Assembly (NCBI RefSeq): GCF_018780585.1
Contig: NZ_JADMJL010000012.1
Location: 54,549 to 118,548, forward strand
Length of the DNA: 64,000 nucleotides
Direction of reading: 5' to 3'
Source: Methyloversatilis discipulorum
GTDB taxonomy: Bacteria; Pseudomonadota; Gammaproteobacteria; Burkholderiales; Rhodocyclaceae
Of the stretch, positions 50,477 to 59,578 are shown piece by piece. A model generated the notes under the pieces. It was not told where the DNA came from. It worked only from the letters and a program-made list of their open reading frames with translations, and did not search any database. The translations under genes and the position numbers were made by a program. Numbering within the stretch: position 1 is the first letter of the stretch; each line of letters opens with the position of its first letter.

Positions 50477-51853
50477 TCAACCGCCAGCGGCGAGCAGGCT
50501 GTCCACTGCCACCGCGGCGTGCTTGCGCAACTCGGGGATCGCGGTGGCTTCCCAGAACTGGGCTCGCAGCAGCGGGCCCACGTAGTACAGCCCGTCCACG
50601 CTGCGGCCGCGCGCGTCGGTGGCCCGGCAGCTGGCGTCGACCATCAGGCCGAGCTTGAGCGGGTCCTGCGTCATCAGACCACTTTCCAGCAGACGGTGCA
50701 GCAACGGTGCGCGCTGGGCGTCGATGCGGTGACCCGGGCCGGTGCAGTTGACGACGCGGTCGAACTGCTGTGCCTGCGGACCGCGGCGGGCGTCATCCCA
50801 GCGTACGGTCACTCCGCCCTCATCAGCTGCGGCAGCGCGCAGCCGTCCGGCGCCGACGGTGAGGCGACCGTCCTGCAGCAGCGCGTTCATCGCGTTGAAG
50901 GGCTCGGGAGCGGTGCGGTGGCGCAGCACCTCCCAGTGCGGCCGTACGTGGCGCACGAAGCGCCGCTTCTCGCGCTCGTCCAGGCTCTGCCACAGCGCCG
51001 GCGTCAGGGCACGCAGCGAGCCGATCACGTCGCGCCAGTCGACGCAGGCTCGCTCGGCCTGGGCGACCGCGGCGCGCACCAGGCGAGTGAGCGCACGCGC
51101 ACTGCGCGCCTGCAGCAGCGCTTCGCGGTCGAGCGGGATGGTGGCCGGAGGTGCGTCCTGCGCGCGGTGCGAGCGCGGCAGCAGGCCGCGGCGCGACAGC
51201 GCGGTGATCGGACCGCGATGGCCGCGCCGCGCGAGGTCGACCACCACATCGAGCATGGTCAGGCCGCTGCCGAGTATCAGCACGCGCTCGTCGGTGCCGA
51301 TGTGCTCGACGGCGCCCGACCACGGGTCGTTGATGTAGGCGGCGCCCAGCGCATCCACACCCGGCAGTGGCGCGACCGGACTCAGGTGTCCCATCGCGAG
51401 GATGACGGCATCGGCATCCAGCGTCGCGTCGCCTGACAGGTGAAGACGGAAGCCGCCGGCAAGGCGCCGCTCGATGGCATCGACCCGCGCCGTTCGGATG
51501 TCGAGGCGGCCCGGATGGGCGTCGGCGGCCTGGCGCAGGCGCTGTTCCAGATACTCGCCGTACAGCATGCGCGGCACGAAGGCGCTGGCGCGGTAGCGAT
51601 GCCCCGTCTCGTCGAGGTAGCGGACGAAATCGCCTTCCTGCGCCGGATCCATGCCGAGGCGGCCGGCCGGCACGTTGAGCAGGTGCAGCGGCGAACGGGT
51701 GCCGTAGGCCAGACCACGGGCGACCGGACCGGAGGCGTTGATCAGGCTGACCTGCCAGCCATCGCCGCAGCGGGCGAGGAACTGACAGGCGCAGGCCGTG
51801 CCGCTGAAGCCGGCACCGATGATGACGAGCGTGCGCACGCGGAAACCTTTCAC
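50477..51853 (-). CDS. FAD/NAD(P)-binding oxidoreductase
   Basis: A 458-residue flavoprotein. The N-terminal FAD Rossmann motif is GAGFSG (near residues 13-18), followed by GLAYGTRSPLHLLNVPAGRLG, characteristic of the FAD-NAD(P)-binding (NAD_binding_9-like) family. A second nucleotide motif ILGSGLTMLD is near 195-204. No membrane segment is apparent. Family members are poorly characterised; some act on hydroxylated or sulfur compounds. It is leftward, 122 bp downstream of the DUF2325 gene, and might belong to its transcript. Confidence 0.82.
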   Translation of the reverse strand: MKGFRVRTLVIIGAGFSGTACACQFLARCGDGWQVSLINASGPVARGLAYGTRSPLHLLNVPAGRLGMDPAQEGDFVRYLDETGHRYRASAFVPRMLYGEYLEQRLRQAADAHPGRLDIRTARVDAIERRLAGGFRLHLSGDATLDADAVILAMGHLSPVAPLPGVDALGAAYINDPWSGAVEHIGTDERVLILGSGLTMLDVVVDLARRGHRGPITALSRRGLLPRSHRAQDAPPATIPLDREALLQARSARALTRLVRAAVAQAERACVDWRDVIGSLRALTPALWQSLDEREKRRFVRHVRPHWEVLRHRTAPEPFNAMNALLQDGRLTVGAGRLRAAAADEGGVTVRWDDARRGPQAQQFDRVVNCTGPGHRIDAQRAPLLHRLLESGLMTQDPLKLGLMVDASCRATDARGRSVDGLYYVGPLLRAQFWEATAIPELRKHAAVAVDSLLAAGG

Positions 51854-51975
51854 CAGGAGGGCCGAAGCAGATGGATGCTCCGGCGTACCCGGCGACTATA
51901 GCGCCCGCCGCCTTGCGTTTCCGTGACTCGGAACCGCGGCGCAGGCCGCGGCCGTGATGCAGTTCCCGACCGGGC

Positions 51976-52257
51976 TCAGGCCGCCAGCTGCGACAGTGCG
52001 TTGCGTATCTGCGAGCGGCTGCGCGCGCTGTAGACGACCGGCAGTCCGTGCTGGCTGGCAAGCCTGCGCACGCGCGCGGCCATGCCGTGATTGACGTGAT
52101 CGATCAGCAGCACGATGCCGCGCAGGTCGCGCGGCAGCGGTTGATGGTGGTCGGCGGCGCGTCGGCCGCTCCAGTGATGCAGGCGGTCTATGCCGGCCTC
52201 GCGTGCCGAGTCAGCGAACTGGTTGGGGTGGTCACCGCCGACGACAAGGATGGCCAT
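51976..52257 (-). CDS. DUF2325-family protein
   Basis: A small 93-residue cytoplasmic protein beginning MAILVVGGDHPNQF, the standard start of DUF2325 proteins, followed by GIDRLHHWSGRRAADHH and a VLLIDHVNHGMAARVRRLA helix. The family is often near redox and metal genes but has no defined role. The upstream Met codon at 52344 adds 29 residues that do not match the family and was rejected. Confidence 0.75.
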   Translation of the reverse strand: MAILVVGGDHPNQFADSAREAGIDRLHHWSGRRAADHHQPLPRDLRGIVLLIDHVNHGMAARVRRLASQHGLPVVYSARSRSQIRNALSQLAA

Positions 52258-52386
52258 CTGATGTACTCCGGATTGCGATGGCTCGACCTTACGGACTGCC
52301 CGCAGCCGGGGGAACTGAATTGTTCTGCGCAGCTTCTTCTGCACAGCTTTGCCGGATGAAGCCTATGTGCAGCCCGACGGTGGACG

Positions 52387-52411
52387 AAAAAAAGCCCGGC
52401 CGGAGCCGGGC
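52387..52411 (-). terminator. Rho-independent terminator of the peroxiredoxin gene
   Basis: On the minus strand GCCCGGC and GCCGGGC form a 7-bp stem (52394-52400 with 52405-52411, 4-nt loop), followed by seven Ts (A-run 52387-52393). It lies 27 bp beyond the peroxiredoxin stop codon. Confidence 0.9.
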
Positions 52412-52437
52412 GTTTCGATGCCGGAGTGGCCGTTTGT

Positions 52438-53073
52438 TTACTTCGGCTGCGGCGTCAGGCGCAGATAGGGCCGTACGGCCTTGTACCCGGCGGGGAAGCG
52501 GCGCGCGATCTCGTCCGGGTCCTGCAGCGAGGGCACGATGACCACGTCGTCGCCGTGCTTCCAGTTGCCCGGCGTAGCGACCGAGTGCTTGTCGGTGAGC
52601 TGCAGCGAGTCGATCACGCGCAGCACCTCGTCGAAGTTGCGACCGGTGCTCGCCGGGTAGGTGATGATGAGGCGCACCTTCTTGTTCGGATCGATGATGA
52701 ACAGCGAGCGCACGGTCAGCGTGGCATTCGCGTTCGGATGGATCATGTCGTACAGCTCGCTCACCTTGCGGTCGCCGTCGGCGATGATGGGGAAGTTCAC
52801 CGTGGTGTTCTGCGTGTCGTTGATGTCGGCGATCCAGCGCGTGTGCGATTCCACCGGGTCGACCGACAGTGCGATGGCCTTGACGCCGCGCTTGTCGAAT
52901 TCGCTCTTGAGCTTGGCGGTGAGGCCCAGTTCGGTGGTGCATACGGGCGTGAAGTCCGCCGGATGCGAGAACAGCACACCCCAGCTGTTGCCGAGCCATT
53001 CATGAAAACGAATGCGGCCCGCGCTGGAGTCCTGTTCGAAGTCGGGGGCGATGTCGCCCAGTCTGAGAGTCAT
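52438..53073 (-). CDS. lsfA: 1-Cys peroxiredoxin (LsfA/Prx6 type)
   Basis: A 211-residue cytosolic peroxidase of the Prx6 class. The peroxidatic Cys45 is in the motif PADFTPVCTTE; the LTVRSLFIIDPNKKVRLIITYP strand and the long C-terminal VRPYLRLTPQPK tail are typical of 1-Cys members. In Pseudomonas the homologue LsfA is induced by sulfate starvation and encoded near ssu genes, which agrees with its place next to the ssu locus here. It probably destroys H2O2 released by uncoupled FMNH2. The symbol is by homology and context. Confidence 0.88.
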   Translation of the reverse strand: MTLRLGDIAPDFEQDSSAGRIRFHEWLGNSWGVLFSHPADFTPVCTTELGLTAKLKSEFDKRGVKAIALSVDPVESHTRWIADINDTQNTTVNFPIIADGDRKVSELYDMIHPNANATLTVRSLFIIDPNKKVRLIITYPASTGRNFDEVLRVIDSLQLTDKHSVATPGNWKHGDDVVIVPSLQDPDEIARRFPAGYKAVRPYLRLTPQPK

Positions 53074-53187
53074 GATGTGGTCCTTTCATTCAAGAAGTGC
53101 AGGGTCTGCTGGCGTCGGGAGTCTGTCGCGGTCGTCGGGGGACTGCGAGCATCAATGCTAGTCCGGATACTTCGGCGTGCAGCGGCA

Positions 53188-53856
53188 TCAGAGCGTCGCC
53201 CGCGACTGGCGTCGAAGCTTTGCCAACCAGCCGTGCCGGCGCGGGGCCGGTTCGTTTCCTTCCGCGAAGCTGCCCAGCGGAAGGTCACGTTGTGCATGAT
53301 GCATCAGTCGGAACAGGCGCAGGCATTGCGGCCAGGCGCCCTGATGAACGGTCGGGTCGATATTGCCCAGTGCGCTGGTCAGCAGCAGTCGGCTGCCCCA
53401 CCTGTCGGCCCACTGGCTGGCGGTGACCAGACGCATGTCCGGATCGTCGGCGCTGGCGATCACCAAGGAGGTGAAGCCCAATGTCGTCTGCGGCAGCAGT
53501 CCCGAGATCGACGGCTTGCGGGGTATCGTCTCTTCACCCTCGATCAGCGGACCGTCGGCACCGTAGCGTTCGGGGTCGACGGGTGTCACCAGCAGCGCGC
53601 CGGCGACGCGATCGGTCCGGTCGGAGGCGGCCATGATGGCCGCAAGGCAACCGAAGCCATGCGCGATGAGCCAGACCGGGCCGGCCGAGCGGGCGATTGC
53701 CTGCTTCACGCGACCCGTCCGGTGTGCCAGCACCGGCGAACTCCACTCGTCGTGCGGCACGCGGCGCGCCTCCGGAAGTTCGCCTTCGAGCCATGACAGC
53801 CAGTGTCCCGGTGGCATGCCCTGTAGCCCGGGAATAATGAGGACGGTGGACGTCAT
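53188..53856 (-). CDS. RBBP9/YdeN-type alpha/beta-hydrolase lacking catalytic Ser and His
   Basis: A 222-residue alpha/beta-hydrolase-fold protein. The family opening VLIIPGLQG and GHWLSWLE are present. The nucleophile elbow, usually AHSLGC, reads AHGFGC, with Gly67 in place of Ser. The catalytic His of GHIN is Asn165 (GNID). Only the Asp pair near 137-138 is retained. It is probably a pseudoenzyme or a binding protein. It lies 19 bp after the ssuF-type gene on the same strand and so is likely part of the ssu transcript. Basic residues fill the C-terminus. Confidence 0.78.
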   Translation of the reverse strand: MTSTVLIIPGLQGMPPGHWLSWLEGELPEARRVPHDEWSSPVLAHRTGRVKQAIARSAGPVWLIAHGFGCLAAIMAASDRTDRVAGALLVTPVDPERYGADGPLIEGEETIPRKPSISGLLPQTTLGFTSLVIASADDPDMRLVTASQWADRWGSRLLLTSALGNIDPTVHQGAWPQCLRLFRLMHHAQRDLPLGSFAEGNEPAPRRHGWLAKLRRQSRATL

Positions 53857-53875
53857 GGCGATGCGCTGCTCGCGA

Positions 53876-54097
53876 TCAGCTGCCGATGCGGGCGATCGAC
53901 ACTTCGGTGGATTTCACCAGCGCGACCACTTCGACGCCCGGCTTCAGGCCCAACTCATCGACCGAACGGGTGGTGATGACCGAGGTGACGATGCCGGCCG
54001 GCGTGTCGACATCGACCTCGCTGACCACGTCGCCGCGGACGATCTCCCTTACCTTTCCCTTGAACTGGTTGCGTACGTTGATTGCGGTGATGGCCAT
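53876..54097 (-). CDS. ssuF: Molybdopterin/molybdate-binding (TOBE/Mop) protein, SsuF type
   Basis: A 73-residue single TOBE/Mop-domain protein (ITAINVRNQFKGKVREIVRG and ITTRSVDELGLKPGVEVVALVKSTEV). In Pseudomonas ssuEADCBF operons the last gene encodes such a protein, needed for growth on some sulfonates or sulfate esters although its mechanism is unsettled. It follows ssuB by 11 bp, in the same position as in those operons. Confidence 0.88.
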   Translation of the reverse strand: MAITAINVRNQFKGKVREIVRGDVVSEVDVDTPAGIVTSVITTRSVDELGLKPGVEVVALVKSTEVSIARIGS

Positions 54098-54108
54098 GCT
54101 GTTTCCTT

Positions 54109-54933
54109 TCAGATTGCGAACGAAATATGGGCAATGCCCGGTGTCCAGGCGTCGGTCGACGCCGCGGAGGATTCAATGGGCGGCGCACTGAGCACGCGCG
54201 ACAGGATGCGCGCCTCGTAGGCAGAGAAGCCGTTGCTGGCGCGCTCGCGCGGGCGGGCGAGACGGACGTCAAGGTCGAGCGCGATGGCGCCGTCCTCGAT
54301 CAGCAGCACGCGGTCGGCCAGCGCCACCGCCTCCTGTACGTCGTGCGTGACCAGGATGGCGGTGAAGCCTTGTTCCAGCCACAGCGACTCGATCAATTGC
54401 TGCATTTCGATGCGAGTGAGCGCGTCGAGCGCGCCCAGCGGTTCATCGAGCAGCAGCAGGCGCGGCGAATGCACCAGTGCGCGGGACAGCGCGATACGCT
54501 GGCGCTGGCCGCCGGACAGCTGGGACGGCCAGTCGCGTTCGCGGTCGGCCAGGCCGACACGCGCCAGCACTTCTCGGGCACGGCGGCGGAAGGCTGGCGT
54601 GAGGCCCAGTGACACGTTGTCGAGCACGCGCTTCCACGGCAGCAGACGCGCTTCCTGGAACATGATGCGCACGTCGTCGGCGCTACCGTCTATCGACAGT
54701 TCGCCTTCGCTGGCCTGGTCGAGGCCGGCCAGCAGGCGCAGCAGCGTGCTCTTGCCGCAGCCGCTGCGGCCGACGATGGCAACGAATTCGCCCGGACGGA
54801 TATCGAGGTCTATGCCGTGCAGCACCTGGCGGTCGCCGAAGGCCTTGCCGATGCCGCGCAGCGTGACGGCCGCGCCGTTGATCACGCGTTCGGCGGCGCT
54901 CACTTTGCTGTTCTCTTCCGGTGAGAAGTACAT
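54109..54933 (-). CDS. ssuB: Sulfonate ABC transporter ATP-binding protein
   Basis: A 274-residue ATPase with Walker [10 protein letters not shown] near residue 54, signature LSGGQRQRI near 146 and Walker [13 protein letters not shown] near 166. The start at 54933 (MYFSPEE) was chosen because GAGGAGG lies just before it and it sits 11 bp after the permease stop; a longer frame starting at 54981 would overlap ssuC. It couples ATP use to the permease encoded upstream. Confidence 0.92.
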   Translation of the reverse strand: MYFSPEENSKVSAAERVINGAAVTLRGIGKAFGDRQVLHGIDLDIRPGEFVAIVGRSGCGKSTLLRLLAGLDQASEGELSIDGSADDVRIMFQEARLLPWKRVLDNVSLGLTPAFRRRAREVLARVGLADRERDWPSQLSGGQRQRIALSRALVHSPRLLLLDEPLGALDALTRIEMQQLIESLWLEQGFTAILVTHDVQEAVALADRVLLIEDGAIALDLDVRLARPRERASNGFSAYEARILSRVLSAPPIESSAASTDAWTPGIAHISFAI

Positions 54934-54944
54934 GGTCGGCCTCC

Positions 54945-55736
54945 TCAGCGCGTCTGGTAGTTCGGGTGCCAGGACAGCCATACGCGTTCCAGCGAGCGGG
55001 CCAGCAGGTCGGCCAGCTTGCCGAGCAGGGCGTACAGCAGGATGCCCACCAGCACCACGTCGGTCATCAGGAATTCACGCGCATTCATCGTCATGTAGCC
55101 GATGCCTTCCTGCGCCGAAATGGTTTCCGCCACGATCAGGATGACCCACATGAAACCGAGAGAGAACCGCACACCAACCAGGATGGAGGGCAGCGCGCCC
55201 GGCAGGATGATGTCGCGGTAAAGCGCCCAGCCGCGCAGACCGTAGGAGCGGCCCATCTCTATCAGACCGGCGTCCACCGAGCGGATGCCGTGGAAGGTGT
55301 TGATATAGACCGGGAAGAACACGCCCAGCGACACCAGGAAAAGTTTGGCCGTCTCGTCGATGCCGAACCACAGAATGACCAGCGGGATCAGCGCCAGCGG
55401 CGGGATGTTGCGGATCATCTGCACGGTGGTGTCGAGCAGGGTTTCGACCCGTTTCCACGAGCCGGTGGCGAGGCCAAGCAGCAGGCCCAGGCCGCCGCCG
55501 ATGGCGAAGCCGCTCAGAGCACGCTGCGCGCTCACCAGCACGTGGCGCCACAGTTCGCCGCTGACCGCCAGCGTCCAGAAGGCCTTCAGCACGTCGAGCG
55601 GCGCCGGCAGCACGCGGCTGGACAGCCAGCCAGTCTGCGCAGCGATCTGCCACAGCACGACCAGCGCGAGCGGCAGGCTCCACGGCAGCAGTTTCTGCCA
55701 CAGATGCGGCAGCGAGGTATTTTTCCGGATACTCAT
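54945..55736 (-). CDS. ssuC: Sulfonate ABC transporter permease
   Basis: A 263-residue inner-membrane protein with about six hydrophobic helices and the EAA loop [20 protein letters not shown] near residues 158-177. It closely matches SsuC of E. coli and Pseudomonas in length and in the [20 protein letters not shown] start. It precedes ssuB directly and follows a DszC-like gene, not ssuD as in the canonical operon. Confidence 0.92.
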   Translation of the reverse strand: MSIRKNTSLPHLWQKLLPWSLPLALVVLWQIAAQTGWLSSRVLPAPLDVLKAFWTLAVSGELWRHVLVSAQRALSGFAIGGGLGLLLGLATGSWKRVETLLDTTVQMIRNIPPLALIPLVILWFGIDETAKLFLVSLGVFFPVYINTFHGIRSVDAGLIEMGRSYGLRGWALYRDIILPGALPSILVGVRFSLGFMWVILIVAETISAQEGIGYMTMNAREFLMTDVVLVGILLYALLGKLADLLARSLERVWLSWHPNYQTR

Positions 55737-55745
55737 GTCATGTCT

Positions 55746-56975
55746 TCAGGAATAGATGGAGGGCTCGGGCACGCGGTCGTCCAGCACCCAGCGGCCGATG
55801 TCCTGCAGCTTGTAGTCGAGGTTGTCGTGCAGCGTGTGCACGCGCACGTTGCGCCAGTAGCGGTCGTGGCCGTAGCGGGCGGCGGTGGCGCGTGCGCCCA
55901 TCAGCTCGAACACGCGCGACGTCACGTCGAGTGCGGCGCGGCCGGCGGCGATCTTGGCCTGCCAGATCAGCAGCGCGACCTCGCCGCGTTCGCGCGCGGT
56001 CAGTGCGTCGCCATGTTCCCATGCCTGCTGCAGCGCCTGCTCCGCCTGGACGGCCAGCGCCAGCGCGCCGCGATAGGCGATCCACAGTTCAGCGAAGCGC
56101 ACTTGGCCGTAGGGGTCGTCGGCGGCGCGGGCCACGCCGCTGGAGAACCAGGGGCGCGCTTCGTGCTGCACGTAGTTCCACGCGGCGCGCAGCGCACCCT
56201 GCGTGTTGCCGAGATAGATCTCGGTCAGGATGAGCTGCGACACCAGCGTGCGCAGCGTCGCCCGCGGCGTGCCGCGGGTGCCCGGCGGCCCGAGTATCTC
56301 GTCCGCCTCGACGCGCACGTTATCGAAGGTGACGGTGCCGCTGTCGGTCTGGCGCTGGCCGAGGTTGTCCCAGTCGTCGTGCACCGTGATGCCGGCGCGG
56401 TCGGACGGCAGACTGATGAACACCCGGTCGGCCGGGTCATCGCCGCGCGGTGCGGTCACGTTCAGCATGTCGGCGCCGGTGGCACCGGAGCAGAAGGACT
56501 TCACGCCGTTGAGCACGAAGTGGTCGCCCTCCGGCGTGAGCCGGATGCGGGTGTCCAGACCGTTGGTGGCATTGCCCCAGAACCAGCCTTTCTCCACCGT
56601 GTCGCCGAGCAGGCGGGCCTGCTGCGCCGGGTTGGCGAACAGCCGTACGCTGGCCACTTGCAGGTGCTGGAAGCCGAACAGGTGGGCGAGCGAACTGTCG
56701 GCTTCGGCAAAGCGGCGGATGATGGCGTAGATCTGCGGCCAGGGCAGTTCGGCGCCGCCGAATTCCGCCGGTACCGCGAGCGTGAGCAGGCCGCTGTCGC
56801 GCAGCAGCTGGCGTTCGGCCCAGGCGGTACCGCCGGCGCGGTCTCGCTCGGCGGCGGTGGCTTCGAGCCCGCGTGCGGTGCGCTCGACCGCGTCGGTATG
56901 GTGGCCGAAGTCGCGGTCGAACAGGTGCGCGGCCTCGCGGCGTTCGAGCTGGCGTGTGGTGTCCGGAGCATTCAT
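55746..56975 (-). CDS. DszC/SfnB-like flavin-dependent monooxygenase (acyl-CoA dehydrogenase fold)
   Basis: A 409-residue flavoenzyme related to dibenzothiophene monooxygenase DszC and SfnB. Landmarks are LTLAVPAEFGGAELPWPQIY (near 68), DSSLAHLFGFQHLQVASVRL (near 93), the beta-domain FVLNGVKSFCSGATGADMLN, and HDRYWRNVRVHTLHDNLDYK (near 375) in place of a dehydrogenase catalytic base. The start at 56975 is 10 bp after the binding-protein gene. It needs FMNH2, presumably from SsuE. It is placed among ssu transport genes, so the imported sulfone or thiophene-type compound is likely its substrate. Confidence 0.87.
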   Translation of the reverse strand: MNAPDTTRQLERREAAHLFDRDFGHHTDAVERTARGLEATAAERDRAGGTAWAERQLLRDSGLLTLAVPAEFGGAELPWPQIYAIIRRFAEADSSLAHLFGFQHLQVASVRLFANPAQQARLLGDTVEKGWFWGNATNGLDTRIRLTPEGDHFVLNGVKSFCSGATGADMLNVTAPRGDDPADRVFISLPSDRAGITVHDDWDNLGQRQTDSGTVTFDNVRVEADEILGPPGTRGTPRATLRTLVSQLILTEIYLGNTQGALRAAWNYVQHEARPWFSSGVARAADDPYGQVRFAELWIAYRGALALAVQAEQALQQAWEHGDALTARERGEVALLIWQAKIAAGRAALDVTSRVFELMGARATAARYGHDRYWRNVRVHTLHDNLDYKLQDIGRWVLDDRVPEPSIYS

Positions 56976-56985
56976 TGCGGTCGCC

Positions 56986-57957
56986 TTACAGAGACGGTTT
57001 CCAGACCGGCACCGCAGTGGCATTCACCTTGCGCGGCAGCAGGCCCTCGCGGGTGAAGGTGTCGGCGATGGCCTGCTGCTCCTGCAGCCGCTCCGGCTGC
57101 ACCAGACGCACGTCGTAGCTGCGACGGCCGTTGGCCTGTTCGACCGTGGCTTCATCCAGACCCCACACCGGCGCCAGCAGGGCGGCAGCGTCCTTTGGGC
57201 TCTGCTTGACCCATTTGCCGGTTTCGGTGAGCGCGTCGTGAATCACCTTGATCACGTCCGGCCGCGCCTGCGCGAAGGGCGTGGAGGCGAGGTAGTAGCG
57301 CTGGTACTGCGCCAGATTCGTGCCGTCGGCCAGCACGCGCACCTTGGCCTGGCGCTGCACCGCGGACAGGAAGGGGTCCCACACCACCCAGGCGTCGACG
57401 CTGTCGCGTTCGAAGGCGGCGCGGCCGTCGGCCGGCGCGAGATAGGCGGGCTGGATGTCCTTGAAGCTCAGTCCGTTCTTCTCCAGCGCGGCGATCAGCA
57501 GGTAGTGCACGCCGGCGGCCTTGGCGAAGGCGACGCGCTTGCCCTTCAGGTCGGCCACGCTCTTGATCGGCGAATCGGCCTTGACCACGATGGCCTGCGC
57601 GGTGGGCGAGGGCGCCTCCTGCGCGACATAGGTCAGGTTGGCACCGGCGGCCAGTGCGAACACCGGCACGGTGTCTGCGACGTCGGCCGACACGTCGACG
57701 CTGCCGACGTTCAGCGCCTCGAGCAGCGGAAGACCGCTGGCGAACTCGTGCCAGCTCACCTTGACGCCCAGCGGCGCAAGCTTCTGTTCCAGCGTGCTGC
57801 GGGTCTTCAGCACGGTGATCAGTGTCGATGACTTCTGGTAGCCGATGCGTACGGTAGTCGGCTTGTCCTGTGCGGCGGCGCTGCCGAGTGCAAGCGCCGG
57901 CAGCAGGGCGATGAATGCCTTCAAGGCGTTACGGCGAAGAGTGAAATGTGTGCTCAT
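56986..57957 (-). CDS. Aliphatic sulfonate-type ABC substrate-binding protein (SsuA family)
   Basis: A 323-residue periplasmic binding protein with signal peptide (FIALLPALALGSAAAQ) and the SsuA core VRIGYQKSSTLITVLKTR and GVKVSWHEFASGLPLLEALN. It retains the typical IKSVADLKGKRVAFAKAAG loop. It closely resembles the protein encoded at 61962. It lies between the extra ssuB-type ATPase and the DszC-like gene, and probably supplies either permease. Confidence 0.9.
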   Translation of the reverse strand: MSTHFTLRRNALKAFIALLPALALGSAAAQDKPTTVRIGYQKSSTLITVLKTRSTLEQKLAPLGVKVSWHEFASGLPLLEALNVGSVDVSADVADTVPVFALAAGANLTYVAQEAPSPTAQAIVVKADSPIKSVADLKGKRVAFAKAAGVHYLLIAALEKNGLSFKDIQPAYLAPADGRAAFERDSVDAWVVWDPFLSAVQRQAKVRVLADGTNLAQYQRYYLASTPFAQARPDVIKVIHDALTETGKWVKQSPKDAAALLAPVWGLDEATVEQANGRRSYDVRLVQPERLQEQQAIADTFTREGLLPRKVNATAVPVWKPSL

Positions 57958-57995
57958 GGCGAAGCCCTCTTTCTGTGTGTGGGGTGTGGCGCACG

Positions 57996-58724
57996 TCAGA
58001 CGACGTGAGCGCCTTCGAGAATTTCGAGAATCGTGTTGCGGGCATCGGCCAGCGCCGGTGAGCGGCGGTGGCGCGGTCGTTGTTCCGTGATGGTCACTTC
58101 GTCCAGCGCGCGGCCGTTGCCCATCACCACGACGCGGTCGGACAGCCAGGCTGCCTCGTCGACGTCGTGCGTCACCAGCAGCAGCGTGGTTCCGTGTTCG
58201 CGGGCGATGGCCAGCAGCAGCTCCTGCAGCTTCATCCGCGTGAAGGCATCGACCGCGCTGAAGGGCTCGTCGAGCAACAGCAGGCGCGGCCGGTTGAACA
58301 GACCGCGGGCGATCGCCACCCGCTGCGCCATGCCGCCGGACAGCGCCTTCGGCAGCGCGTCGGCCACCTGTGCAAGGCCTACTTCCTCCAGCAGCGTGAA
58401 CACGTGCGGGTCACTGGCGCGCCGGGCGTCGGCGTCGAAACCGACGTTCTGCGCGACGGTGAGCCAGGGCAGCAGTCGCGGCTCCTGGAAGATGAAACCG
58501 ATGTCGCGGTGGATGCCGTGCTGCGCCTGACCGTCGAGCCGCACCTGTCCATCGTGTTCGCGGTCCAGGCCGGCGACGATGCGCAGCAGCGTGCTCTTGC
58601 CGCAGCCGCTGGCGCCGACCAGGCTGACGATTTCGCCGGCCTCCAGTTCGAGCGAGAAGTTGTCCAGCACGAGCCGGTCGCCGAAGCGTTTGGCACGCAC
58701 ATGCACATCGAGCAATGCAGTCAT
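57996..58724 (-). CDS. Sulfonate ABC transporter ATP-binding protein, second copy
   Basis: A 242-residue ATPase of the SsuB family with Walker A GASGCGKST near residue 38, signature LSGGMAQRV near 128 and Walker B LLLLDEPFSAVD near 148. It follows the second permease by 10 bp, forming a full importer set with the binding proteins on both sides. It is shorter at both ends than the ssuB at 54109. Confidence 0.92.
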   Translation of the reverse strand: MTALLDVHVRAKRFGDRLVLDNFSLELEAGEIVSLVGASGCGKSTLLRIVAGLDREHDGQVRLDGQAQHGIHRDIGFIFQEPRLLPWLTVAQNVGFDADARRASDPHVFTLLEEVGLAQVADALPKALSGGMAQRVAIARGLFNRPRLLLLDEPFSAVDAFTRMKLQELLLAIAREHGTTLLLVTHDVDEAAWLSDRVVVMGNGRALDEVTITEQRPRHRRSPALADARNTILEILEGAHVV

Positions 58725-58734
58725 CGTGCGCTCC

Positions 58735-59574
58735 TCAGGCCAGCCGGCTCTCTAGCGCGTCGCGCCAGGCCAGCGCGCGCCTCTCGAGTGATTTGAGGAC
58801 GCTGTCCGACAGCTTGCCGAGTACGGCCAGCAGCAGGATGGCGGCGAGCACGATGTCCGGTCGTGAGGTTTCACGGCCGTCCGTCAGCAGGTAACCCAGG
58901 CCGCGGGTGGCGGCGATCAGTTCGGCGGCGACCAGGAACATCCAGGCCAGGCTCAGGCCGACGCGCAGGCCGGTGTAGAGGCTGGGCAGCGAAGCCGGCA
59001 GCAGGATGCGACGCACCAGCGCGGAGCGGCTCAGGCCATATACCTCGCCCAGTTCCACCAGCTTGCGGTCGACATTGCGCAGGCCCGACAGCAGATTCAG
59101 ATAGACCGGAAAGAAGGCGCCGATCGCGATCAGCGTGATCTTGGGCGTTTCGTCTATGCCCAGCCACAGCAGCAGCAGCGGCACCCAGGCCAGACTGGGC
59201 ACGGCGCGCAGTGCCTGGAAGGTCGGATCGAGCAGCGCTTCGGCGCGACGGTCCAGCCCGACCACGACTGCGGCAACCACCGCCAGCGAGGCGCCGATCG
59301 CGAAACCACCGGCGACGCGGGCAATGCTGACGCCGATATGCGATGCCAGGCCGCTGCCCAGGTCGAACAGCGTGCGCACGATCTCGCTCGGCGCAGGGAA
59401 CAGGTGGGCGGCCAGCACGCCGCTGCGCACCAGCACCTCGAAGGCGAGCAGCGCGAGTGCGGGCAGGACCCAGCCCAGGGCCGGGTGGGGACGCCCGGCG
59501 CGACCGGCGGGGACGGCCGGCCGCGCGGACGACACCGTCGCCTGAAGGGAGGAGGTGCGGGCAGCGGTGTTCAT
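58735..59574 (-). CDS. Sulfonate ABC transporter permease, second copy
   Basis: A 279-residue inner-membrane permease of the SsuC family. It has a 25-residue Ala/Ser-rich N-terminus, hydrophobic helices and the EAA loop VELGEVYGLSRSALVRRILL near residues 175-194. The start at 59574 avoids overlap with the upstream binding-protein stop at 59579; an earlier Met at 59610 would overlap it. It differs substantially from the ssuC at 54945. Confidence 0.9.
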   Translation of the reverse strand: MNTAARTSSLQATVSSARPAVPAGRAGRPHPALGWVLPALALLAFEVLVRSGVLAAHLFPAPSEIVRTLFDLGSGLASHIGVSIARVAGGFAIGASLAVVAAVVVGLDRRAEALLDPTFQALRAVPSLAWVPLLLLWLGIDETPKITLIAIGAFFPVYLNLLSGLRNVDRKLVELGEVYGLSRSALVRRILLPASLPSLYTGLRVGLSLAWMFLVAAELIAATRGLGYLLTDGRETSRPDIVLAAILLLAVLGKLSDSVLKSLERRALAWRDALESRLA

Positions 59575-59578
59575 GGCA

